Assembly: GCF_900239185.1 (NCBI RefSeq)
Contig: NZ_OENA01000023.1
Location: 210,619-270,420 of the forward strand
Source of the DNA: Tenacibaculum finnmarkense
Lineage (GTDB): Bacteria; Bacteroidota; Bacteroidia; Flavobacteriales; Flavobacteriaceae
Direction of reading: 5' to 3'
DNA length: 59,802 nt
The translations under genes were made by a program, and so were the position numbers. This document shows positions 29,597 to 36,549 of this stretch, in pieces. The notes beneath the pieces were generated by a model. It was given only the letters and a program-made list of their open reading frames with translations. It was not told the DNA's origin and did not search any database. Positions within the stretch are counted from its first letter, which is position 1; each line of letters starts with the position of its first letter.

Positions 29597-31210
29597 ATGG
29601 AAAAAACACTATTTTACGGCCTTATTTTTAGCCTTTTACTTTCTTGTAAAACCCATCAAAAAGCCGATTTAATTGTTATTAATGCAACCATATACACTGT
29701 TAATAAAAACTTTGATAAAGCCCAAAGTTTTGCTGTTAAAGACGGTAAATTTATCGGTATAGGAAGCAATAATGATATTCAAAAAAAGTACAGCGCAACC
29801 AAAATTATAGATGCTAAAAACAAACCTATATACCCTGGTTTTATCGATGGGCATTGTCATTTTTATGGCTTAGGATTACAACAGCAAAAAGTAAATTTAG
29901 TCGGCACAAAAAGTTATGATCAAGTGCTTGAAAAATTGGTGGCATTTCAAAAAGAAAAAAATAGCAATTTTATAACAGGTCGTGGATGGGATCAAAACGA
30001 TTGGGAGGTAAAAGAATTTCCTAGCAAAGAAAAGTTAGATAAATTATTCCCTACAATTCCTGTGGCTATCCGTCGAATTGACGGACACGCAATGTTGGTT
30101 AATCAGGTGGCTATTGATATGGCTAAAATTAACATTGATTCAAAAATTGAAGGTGGTGAATTTCTTCAGAAAAAAGGAAAACTCACTGGCGTATTAATTG
30201 ACAATGCGATGAACTTTATCAATGTTCCTAAACCGAGTAAAAAAGCGCAAATTCAAGCGTTAAAAGATGCTGAAAAAATTTGTTTTAAAGTTGGGTTAAC
30301 TACCGTTGACGATGCTGGTTTAGACAAACAAGTTATTGAATTAATTGATAGTTTACAGCAAGTAGGCGCTTTAAAAATGCGTATTTATGCCATGATTTCT
30401 AATAATAAAACCAACTTAGAGTATTATCTAAATAAAGGAGTTGTAAAAACCGACAGACTGCATGTACGTTCGGTAAAAGTATATGCTGATGGAGCTTTAG
30501 GTTCTCGTGGTGCGGCTTTAAAAAGTGACTATTCTGATAAAAAAGGGCATTTTGGTGCATTGGTTAATTCGTATGAAAACTTACAGAATTTAGCTCAAAA
30601 AATTGCCGATTCAGACTACCAAATGAACACCCACGCTATTGGCGATTCTGCCAATTATGTAATGTTAAAAACTTATAACAAAGCATTAAAAAACAAAAAA
30701 GATCGTCGTTGGAGAATTGAACACGCTCAAATTGTTGCTCCGCAAGATTTTCATCATTTTAAAAACATTTTACCCTCTATTCAGCCAACACACGCTACAA
30801 GCGATATGTATTGGGCAGAAAACCGTGTGGGTACTCAAAGAATTAAAGGTGCTTACGCCTATAATGATTTGTTAAAACAATATGGTAAAGTTGCCTTAGG
30901 AACTGATTTTCCGATTGAAAATGTAAGCCCACTTTATACTTATTTCGCCGCTACTATCAGAAAAGATTTAAAAGGGTTTCCTAAAGATGGATATCAAATG
31001 AAAAATGCCTTATCTAGAGAAAACGCCTTAAAAGGAATGACTATTTGGAATGCCTACGCTAACTTTGAAGAAACCGAAAAAGGAAGTATTGAAATTGGTA
31101 AAGTTGCCGATTTTATCATCCTTGAAAATGATATTATGACTGTCACAGGCGATAAAATTCCAAATACAAAAGTTATGGCAACCTATGTAAATGGTCAAAA
31201 AGTGTACTAA
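29597..31210 (+). CDS. Amidohydrolase-family lipoprotein (YtcJ-like)
   Basis: A 537-residue protein with a lipoprotein signal (FSLLLSC, Cys17). The amidohydrolase 3 fold is shown by the metal-binding GFIDGHCHFYG at about 80-90, a possible catalytic lysine in SVKVYADGALGSRGAAL, NTHAIGD, RRWRIEHAQIVAP and GTDFPIENVSP. Such enzymes hydrolyse C-N bonds of unknown substrates; a periplasmic or membrane-anchored location follows from the lipobox. It starts 34 bp after the barrel gene and is followed 41 bp later by the FKBP gene, so it may be cotranscribed with both. Confidence 0.88.
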   Translation: MEKTLFYGLIFSLLLSCKTHQKADLIVINATIYTVNKNFDKAQSFAVKDGKFIGIGSNNDIQKKYSATKIIDAKNKPIYPGFIDGHCHFYGLGLQQQKVNLVGTKSYDQVLEKLVAFQKEKNSNFITGRGWDQNDWEVKEFPSKEKLDKLFPTIPVAIRRIDGHAMLVNQVAIDMAKINIDSKIEGGEFLQKKGKLTGVLIDNAMNFINVPKPSKKAQIQALKDAEKICFKVGLTTVDDAGLDKQVIELIDSLQQVGALKMRIYAMISNNKTNLEYYLNKGVVKTDRLHVRSVKVYADGALGSRGAALKSDYSDKKGHFGALVNSYENLQNLAQKIADSDYQMNTHAIGDSANYVMLKTYNKALKNKKDRRWRIEHAQIVAPQDFHHFKNILPSIQPTHATSDMYWAENRVGTQRIKGAYAYNDLLKQYGKVALGTDFPIENVSPLYTYFAATIRKDLKGFPKDGYQMKNALSRENALKGMTIWNAYANFEETEKGSIEIGKVADFIILENDIMTVTGDKIPNTKVMATYVNGQKVY

Positions 31211-31251
31211 CCTTAACCTTTAATATTTATAGTAATTTAAAACAATCAATA

Positions 31252-31710
31252 ATGAAAAAAATAGTATGTTTATTAACACTTATCGCCTCATTCTTTTCTT
31301 GTGGCTCATCATCATCAAATGATGTTCGTGATTTTGATGCACAAAACCAGGCTGATATTATTAAATATATTGCCGATAATAATTTAAAAGCAACAAAAAC
31401 TGAGTCAGGTTTATACTATGTTGTAAATAAGGAAGGCTCAGGAGCAAAACCTGTTAGTAACTCGCAAGTAACCGTGGCATATAAAGGTTATTTTTTAAAT
31501 GGTAACGTTTTCGATCAAAATAGCAATGGTATTTCATTTAACTTACAACAAGTTATTGCTGGTTGGACCGAAGGAATTACCTATTTTAAAGAAGGTGGCG
31601 AAGGAATGCTTTTAGTACCTTCTAAATTAGGGTATGGTAGTCAAAATAGGTCAAGAATTCCTGGTGGCTCTGTTTTAATTTTCGATATCAAACTCTTAAA
31701 AGTAAAATAA
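31252..31710 (+). CDS. FKBP-type peptidyl-prolyl isomerase lipoprotein
   Basis: A 152-residue protein with a lipoprotein signal peptide (LIASFFSC, Cys17), a serine-rich linker, then an FKBP domain. TESGLYYVVNKEGSG, VTVAYKGYFLNG.VFDQN, VIAGWTEGI.YFKEGGEGMLLVPSKLGYGSQ and IPGGSVLIFDIKLL are its hallmark segments. It is likely anchored in the envelope, assisting folding of exported proteins. Followed by a strong terminator. Confidence 0.93.
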   Translation: MKKIVCLLTLIASFFSCGSSSSNDVRDFDAQNQADIIKYIADNNLKATKTESGLYYVVNKEGSGAKPVSNSQVTVAYKGYFLNGNVFDQNSNGISFNLQQVIAGWTEGITYFKEGGEGMLLVPSKLGYGSQNRSRIPGGSVLIFDIKLLKVK

Positions 31711-31735
31711 TTTTAGCAAAAAGCATAACATCTAC

Positions 31736-31775
31736 AAAAAAGACACTTTAAAACGATATTTTAAAGTGTCTTTTT
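31736..31775 (+). terminator. Hairpin terminator after the FKBP gene
   Basis: AAAAAGACACTTTAAAA and TTTTAAAGTGTCTTTTT form a stem of about 15 bp with a CGATA loop and U-tract. It separates the FKBP operon from the Cys-rich peptide gene. Confidence 0.88.
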
Positions 31776-31869
31776 ATTTTAATTTAAGGTTTAAAAAATA
31801 TTTTATCAAAAAAGTGCATCTTTTTAAGCTTTTTAAAGTCTATTATATGAACTTTAAAAACAAATTACC

Positions 31870-31983
31870 ATGACCAACTATAAAAATCAATGTAACTGTA
31901 CCTGTAATTGTGACGGATGTAAAACAGGAAACTGTGCTAGTTGTACCTGTGAAAACTGTACTTGCAATAATTGTAATTGCTAA
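31870..31983 (+). CDS. Metallothionein-like 37-residue Cys-rich peptide
   Basis: A 37-codon frame, ATG to TAA. It starts MTNYKNQ and then has 12 cysteines at residues 8, 10, 12, 14, 17, 22, 25, 27, 30, 32, 35 and 37, mostly in C-x-C and C-x2-C spacing, with no His or aromatics after Tyr4. Cysteine is about a third of the residues, as in metallothioneins, so binding of soft metals such as Cu(I), Zn or Cd is a reasonable inference. It does not match the BmtA/SmtA pattern that I know. The frame is isolated by an upstream terminator and a downstream 13-bp inverted repeat and is followed after 81 bp by a SigZ-like sigma factor with its own Cys tail. Confidence 0.75.
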   Translation: MTNYKNQCNCTCNCDGCKTGNCASCTCENCTCNNCNC

Positions 31984-32004
31984 ATAAACTAGGTATTAAT
32001 TTTT

Positions 32005-32045
32005 GTCATTACAAAGTTGCAAGTACCTGTTGACTTTGTAATGAC
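32005..32045. promoter_or_regulatory. 13-bp inverted repeat between the Cys-rich peptide and the sigma factor
   Basis: GTCATTACAAAGT (32005-32017) and ACTTTGTAATGAC (32033-32045) are perfect complements around a 15-nt loop, followed by ATTTT. It could terminate the peptide transcript, serve as an operator, or both. The right arm overlaps a possible ECF-like promoter, TTGAC at 32030-32034, 16 bp, CGTA at 32051-32054. Confidence 0.6.
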
Positions 32046-32064
32046 ATTTTCGTAAATTTAGAAG

Positions 32065-32616
32065 ATGACAACAAAGCAAGTTTGGGCAACATACGCAAGC
32101 GATGTAAAATATTTTATTTTAAGTAAGGTAAAAAATACTGCCGCTACCGATGATATTCTACAAGATACTTTTATTAAAATACACACAAAACTTCACCGCT
32201 TAAAAGATATTACCAAGTTAAAACCTTGGATTTTTACCATTGCCAGAAACACTGTAATCGATTATTTTAAAAGCAATAATCAAACAGCTAAATTAGCTAA
32301 TGAATTGGCTAATTTAAAAACAGCAACACTTCAAAAAGAAGAAATACATACCGAAAAAGATTGTTTACAAGGGATTTTAAAAAACTTACCTAAAAAATAT
32401 AGAGATCCGTTGTTTTTATCCGATATTAAAGGACTCAAACAACAAGAAGTTGCCGATACCTTAAAACAAAGCTTGCCCACCACAAAATCGCAAATTCAAC
32501 GAGCTCGTAAACTCATAGCAAAAGGATTTATGGATTGTTGCGGGTTTGTTTTAAATGAAAATGGTAAACTTGTTGGCGAAATACAAGACAAAGACGACTG
32601 CAAAGTTTGTGGGTAA
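32065..32616 (+). CDS. sigZ: SigZ-like ECF sigma factor with C-terminal Cys motif
   Basis: A 183-residue sigma-70 family protein. Region 2 contains ATDDILQDTFIKIHTKLHRLKD and KPWIFTIARNTVIDYFK, and region 4 contains LPKKYRDPLFLSDIKGLKQQEVADTL followed by the recognition helix area TTKSQIQRARK. After region 4 a tail of about 27 residues carries CC and, at the very end, CKVC, spaced like a metal or redox site. No anti-sigma gene is adjacent, so the tail may provide control directly, by analogy with other Cys-tailed sigma factors. The gene lies directly downstream of the Cys-rich peptide. The name sigZ is by resemblance. Confidence 0.85.
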   Translation: MTTKQVWATYASDVKYFILSKVKNTAATDDILQDTFIKIHTKLHRLKDITKLKPWIFTIARNTVIDYFKSNNQTAKLANELANLKTATLQKEEIHTEKDCLQGILKNLPKKYRDPLFLSDIKGLKQQEVADTLKQSLPTTKSQIQRARKLIAKGFMDCCGFVLNENGKLVGEIQDKDDCKVCG

Positions 32617-32672
32617 AAATCAAAAAATAAGGCATAAAAAAACTTTCAGCTTTATAAAAGATGAAAGTTTTG

Positions 32673-32755
32673 TGGGGAGAGCAGGATTCGAACCTGCGAA
32701 GTCGTAAGACAACGGAGTTACAGTCCGTCCCAGTTGGCCGCTTTGGTATCTCCCC
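32673..32755 (-). tRNA. tRNA-Tyr (GTA)
   Basis: An 83-nt class II tRNA on the minus strand: acceptor GGGGAGA/TCTCCCC, anticodon loop CTGTAAC with anticodon GTA, a long variable arm, T-loop GGTTCGAATCC, discriminator A. CCA is not encoded. Confidence 0.95.
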
Positions 32756-32809
32756 AAAGCTTTTGCATAAAAAATAAAAAAGCTTCTCTTTTAACAAGAG
32801 AAGCTTTAG

Positions 32810-32882
32810 TGACCGGGCTGGGGCTCGAACCCAGGACCCTCTCCTTAAAAGGGAGATGCTCTACCAACTGAGCTACCAGGTC
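32810..32882 (-). tRNA. tRNA-Lys (TTT)
   Basis: A 73-nt tRNA: D arm GCTCAGTTGGTAGAGC, anticodon stem/loop TCTCCCTTTTAAGGAGA with anticodon TTT, T arm CTGGGTTCGAGCCCCAG, discriminator A. The acceptor arms GACCTGG and CCCGGTC leave a T-C mismatch at position 5:68. CCA is not encoded. It lies 54 bp upstream of tRNA-Tyr on the same strand. Confidence 0.93.
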
Positions 32883-33016
32883 ATTATATTGTTTTCTGCT
32901 TAGCGGTTGCAAATATACAAGGTTTTTAGAGTTCTACAAACTTTTTTAGCAAAAAAAATTAAGTTTTTTTCAAGTTTTTTGATAGCTATTTGTTTTTCAA
33001 TTATTTACCTTTAAAA

Positions 33017-33781
33017 TTATTTTTCTAATAAATAGGCTTCCCGTACTTTTTTAAACAAATTAGACGAATATACAAAGTTTACTACAGCCTCGTTATCTGT
33101 TCTAAAAATTTCTTTATGCGATCCTTCCCATTCTTTGAAGCCATTTTTCAAGAAAACAATCTTCTCCCCTATTTCCATCACCGAGTTCATATCGTGTGTA
33201 TTGATAATGGTTGTTATTTGATATTCATCAGTAATTTCTTTAATTAAATTATCGATAACCGTTGCGGTTTGCGGGTCTAAACCTGAATTAGGCTCATCAC
33301 AAAACAAATATTTAGGATTCATTACAATAGCTCTTGCAATTGCCACCCTTTTTTGCATTCCTCCTGATAATTCGGCAGGAAATTTTTTATTCGAATTTTC
33401 TAAGTTTACCCGTTTTAAAACAACATTTACCCTGTCTAGCATTTCACTTTCTGGCTGCTTGGTGAACATTTTTAAAGGAAACATTACATTTTCTTCTACG
33501 GTTTGTGAGTCAAACAAGGCGCTTCCTTGAAAAACCATGCCTATTTCTTTACGAAAATTTCGTTTTTCAGCTGCTGTCATTGCTGTATTTACCAAGCCAT
33601 CATAAGTAACAGTCCCTGATTCTGGAATGTGTAATCCTATTAACGATTTTAAAAAAACTGTTTTTCCCGAGCCACTTGTTCCTATAATTAAGCTGGTTTC
33701 TCCTGGTAAAAAAGTGGTGCTTATTCCTTTTAAAATTTCAACACCATTAAATCCTTTATGTAAGTTTTTTACTTCTATCAT
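33017..33781 (-). CDS. mlaF: Mla-type lipid transport ATPase
   Basis: A 254-residue ABC ATPase of the MlaF/Ttg2A type for phospholipid trafficking between membranes. It has Walker A GTSGSGKT (34-41), Q-loop MVFQGSALFDSQTVEENVMFPL, signature LSGGMQKRVAIARAI, Walker B YLFCDEPNSGLDP, and NTHDMNSVMEI. The start abuts the stop of the MlaE gene, showing translational coupling. No MlaD (MCE) gene is adjacent in this window. Confidence 0.9.
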   Translation of the reverse strand: MIEVKNLHKGFNGVEILKGISTTFLPGETSLIIGTSGSGKTVFLKSLIGLHIPESGTVTYDGLVNTAMTAAEKRNFRKEIGMVFQGSALFDSQTVEENVMFPLKMFTKQPESEMLDRVNVVLKRVNLENSNKKFPAELSGGMQKRVAIARAIVMNPKYLFCDEPNSGLDPQTATVIDNLIKEITDEYQITTIINTHDMNSVMEIGEKIVFLKNGFKEWEGSHKEIFRTDNEAVVNFVYSSNLFKKVREAYLLEK

Positions 33782-34525
33782 TTACGTTAATAACATTTGT
33801 GTTAATAAATAATTGGCGATTACAATAAGTACGGTTGTCCAAACTACCGATTGCGTACTTGCCTTACCCACTTCTAACGAACCTCCTTTTACATAATATC
33901 CGTGGTATGCTGGCACAGTAGCTATTAAAAATGCAAAAATTAAGGTTTTTATCATCGCATAAGTTATTAAAAACGGGTCAAATTCCATTTGTAAGCCTAT
34001 AATATAATCTACTCCTGAAAACAGCCCCGAAAGCATTCCGGTAAGCCATCCTCCAAAAATCCCTAAAATCATTGCTAATATTATCAGAAAAGGATAAAAA
34101 AATACCGTGGCTATTATTTTAGGTAATACCAAGTAATTTAAAGAATTAATTCCCATTACCTCTAGCGCATCAATTTGTTCGGTAACACGCATAGATCCGA
34201 TACTTGATGTAATATACGACCCTACTTTTCCTGCTAAAATAATAGAACAAAATGTGGGTGCAAATTCTAAAATCATCGAGCGTTTTGCGGCAAATCCGAT
34301 TAATGAATCAGGTATAAAAGGACTGTCTAAACTCAGGGCGGTTTGCAAGGCAATTACTCCTCCTATAAAAAAGGAGATAAAGGAAATAATCCCTAATGAT
34401 TTAAGCCCCAATTCATCAACTTCTCTAAACAATGCTTCTTTAAAAACACGTGCACGCTGTGGCTTTGTAAAAACTTGCTTTAGCATTAAAATATACGTAC
34501 CTATATGCTCAATGTAGTTCTTCAT
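33782..34525 (-). CDS. mlaE: Mla-type permease
   Basis: A 247-residue MlaE/YrbE-type integral membrane protein with about five or six membrane segments. Visible family features are ALFREVDELGLKSLGIISFISFFIGGVIALQ, FAPTFCSIILAGKVGSYITSSIGSMRVTEQIDALEVMGINSLNYLVLPK and the C-terminal GYYVKGGSLEVGKASTQSVV. It pairs with the ATPase directly downstream. The gene is divergent from the phosphatase at 34644. Confidence 0.92.
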   Translation of the reverse strand: MKNYIEHIGTYILMLKQVFTKPQRARVFKEALFREVDELGLKSLGIISFISFFIGGVIALQTALSLDSPFIPDSLIGFAAKRSMILEFAPTFCSIILAGKVGSYITSSIGSMRVTEQIDALEVMGINSLNYLVLPKIIATVFFYPFLIILAMILGIFGGWLTGMLSGLFSGVDYIIGLQMEFDPFLITYAMIKTLIFAFLIATVPAYHGYYVKGGSLEVGKASTQSVVWTTVLIVIANYLLTQMLLT

Positions 34526-34610
34526 TTAAACGAATCTATTTTTCTTTTGGCTAAAGTATTAAAAAACCATTAACTCTTGGCTTTATTATTAGTTTTAGTG
34601 TGCATTTACC

Positions 34611-34618
34611 TACCTTTG
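34611..34618 (+). promoter_or_regulatory. TAnnTTTG box for the PafA-like gene
   Basis: TACCTTTG, 25 bp before the ATG. A good match to the Bacteroidota -7 consensus, with no clear -33 element. Confidence 0.55.
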
Positions 34619-34643
34619 ATTTTATAACTTTTTAAATTTTATA

Positions 34644-36284
34644 ATGAAAAAATTCATACCCTTAGCTGCTTTGGCTATCGTTTGCCTGTGTAGTTTTACT
34701 CCCCCTAAAAAAAAGACTCCTAAAAAACCGAAATTGGTTGTAGGCGTTGTTATAGATCAAATGCGTTACGATTATCTTACCCGTTTTGCGAGTAAATATG
34801 GTGCCGATGGTTTTAATCGCCTATTAAATGAAGGATTTTCGCTTGAAAACGCTCATTACAACTACATTCCTACCTATACCGCTGTTGGGCATACCTCTAT
34901 TTATACAGGAACAACACCTATAAATCATGCTATTATCAGTAATAATTGGTATGATAAATACTTAAAAAAATCGGTGTATTGTGTTGACGATAGCACTTAT
35001 AAAACTGTTGGAAACAATGGCGATGGCGGGAAAAAATCACCTAACAGAATGCTTACCACCACCATTACCGACCAATTACGATTGGCACAAAATATGAACG
35101 GAAAAACTATTGGTATTGCTATTAAAGACCGTTCGGCAATTTTACCTGCGGGGCATACTGCGAACGGTGCATATTGGTTTGATGGCGGTAGTAAAGGTGA
35201 TTGGATTACCTCGTCATATTACATGGATAAATTGCCAAAATGGGTACAAAAATTTAATAAGGCAAAAATTGCAGATGCTTATTTAAGCCAGCCGTGGGAA
35301 ACTTTATACAACATAAATACCTACACCGAAAGTATTGCTGATGACAACAATTTTGAGCAAGCTTTTAAAGGTGAAAAAAAACCTGTATTTCCACATAATA
35401 TTCCTAAATTAAGAGCTAAAAACAACAATTACAGCATTATAAAAGGGCTTCCAGCAGGAAATTCTTTAACGACCGATTTTGCAAAAGCAGCCATTATTGG
35501 CGAAAACTTAGGGCAATCTGATTATACCGATTTTTTAGCTGTTAGTTATTCATCTACCGATTATGTTGGGCATCAATTCGGTGTTGCATCTAAAGAAATT
35601 GAAGATACTTATTTACGTTTAGACAAAGATTTAGCTTCTTTATTTCAATTTTTAGATGCTAAAGTTGGTAAAGGAAATTACACCTTATTTTTAACAGCCG
35701 ACCACGCAGCAGTTCAAGTGCCTGCTTATTTACAATCGGTTAAAATTCCTGCCAATTATTTTAGTTATAAAAAATTTACTGCTTTTGTAAATGATATCAC
35801 CAAAAAATATTTTAATTCGGATGCTTTGGTTGAAAACATTTCAAACTTTCAGATTTTTTTAGATAAAGATAAAATAGAATCTTTAAACTTAAATAAAAAT
35901 GAAGTAGCACAAAAAATAGCCGATCAGGTAATTAATTACAAAGGAATTTACAAAACCGCAACCGCAAGAACTTTACAAACAACCTCGTTTACTACGGGTA
36001 TTTTAAATTCGTTACAAAACGGCTATAATCAAAAGTTTTCAGGCGATGTAATGCTTGTTCCTACTCCGTCAACGGTTAGTTATCCTAAAAAAGGAACTAC
36101 CCACGGATCGGGATATTCGTATGACACACATATTCCTGTAATTTTTTACGGAAACGGGATTAAAAAAGGGGCATCAAAAAAGAAATATGAAATTGTTGAT
36201 ATCGCTCCTACACTTTCTAATTTACTTCAAATTGAGTTTCCTAATGGTAGCACAGGAAAAGTTATAGAAGAAGTTTTAAACTAA
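34644..36284 (+). CDS. pafA: PafA-type alkaline phosphatase
   Basis: A 546-residue exported phosphatase with a signal peptide to about residue 18. Residues that I know from PafA of Elizabethkingia fall almost exactly in place: metal ligand Asp38 in VVIDQM, nucleophile Thr79 in IPTYTAVGH, Asn100 in AIISNN, and a Lys-x-Arg pair at 161-163 in IKDRSAI. C-terminal metal ligands are in LTADHAA and THGSGYSYDTHIPVIFYG. The Lys/Arg pair marks monoesterase (PafA-like) rather than diesterase enzymes. It probably releases phosphate from organic esters in the periplasm, largely independent of phosphate starvation in known relatives. Confidence 0.9.
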   Translation: MKKFIPLAALAIVCLCSFTPPKKKTPKKPKLVVGVVIDQMRYDYLTRFASKYGADGFNRLLNEGFSLENAHYNYIPTYTAVGHTSIYTGTTPINHAIISNNWYDKYLKKSVYCVDDSTYKTVGNNGDGGKKSPNRMLTTTITDQLRLAQNMNGKTIGIAIKDRSAILPAGHTANGAYWFDGGSKGDWITSSYYMDKLPKWVQKFNKAKIADAYLSQPWETLYNINTYTESIADDNNFEQAFKGEKKPVFPHNIPKLRAKNNNYSIIKGLPAGNSLTTDFAKAAIIGENLGQSDYTDFLAVSYSSTDYVGHQFGVASKEIEDTYLRLDKDLASLFQFLDAKVGKGNYTLFLTADHAAVQVPAYLQSVKIPANYFSYKKFTAFVNDITKKYFNSDALVENISNFQIFLDKDKIESLNLNKNEVAQKIADQVINYKGIYKTATARTLQTTSFTTGILNSLQNGYNQKFSGDVMLVPTPSTVSYPKKGTTHGSGYSYDTHIPVIFYGNGIKKGASKKKYEIVDIAPTLSNLLQIEFPNGSTGKVIEEVLN

Positions 36285-36293
36285 AAAAATTAA

Positions 36294-36314
36294 GAGGCGC
36301 TCAATGAGCGCCTC
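36294..36314. terminator. GC-rich hairpin after the PafA-like gene
   Basis: GAGGCGCTC, loop AAT and GAGCGCCTC form a perfect 9-bp stem 9 bp after the gene's stop. The plus strand continues into A's rather than T's, so it is a better terminator for minus-strand transcripts, or acts on the plus strand as a stabilising 3' hairpin. Confidence 0.5.
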
Positions 36315-36497
36315 AAAAAAAACTACAATATAAAAGGGGGGATAATTATTTTTTTTATGTTTTGTTTATGCAATAACTTTTGCTAAGCATCTTTCTAAAT
36401 TATTAGACACCTTTTTTTACAAAAAGTCACATTTTACAATTATTTAAAAGGATTCACTCAATATATTATTTGTTGTAAGCTTTACCTTTAAAAACTT

Positions 36498-36524
36498 AAA
36501 AAGCTCCCAAATTGGGAGCTTTTT
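36498..36524. terminator. Bidirectional terminator after the restriction enzyme gene
   Basis: AAAAAGCTCCCAA and TTGGGAGCTTTTT are a near-perfect palindrome with A- and T-runs. It lies 26 bp past the stop of the minus-strand restriction-modification gene. The remaining bases of the 265-bp gap show nothing recognisable. Confidence 0.8.
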
Positions 36525-36549
36525 ACTTTTTAATCAATTAAAAATGTGA

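Noticed and set aside
32528..32912. Two overlapping minus-strand frames across the tRNA genes
   Set aside because: They cover tRNA-Tyr and tRNA-Lys and read through the tRNA sequences, so they are artefacts.
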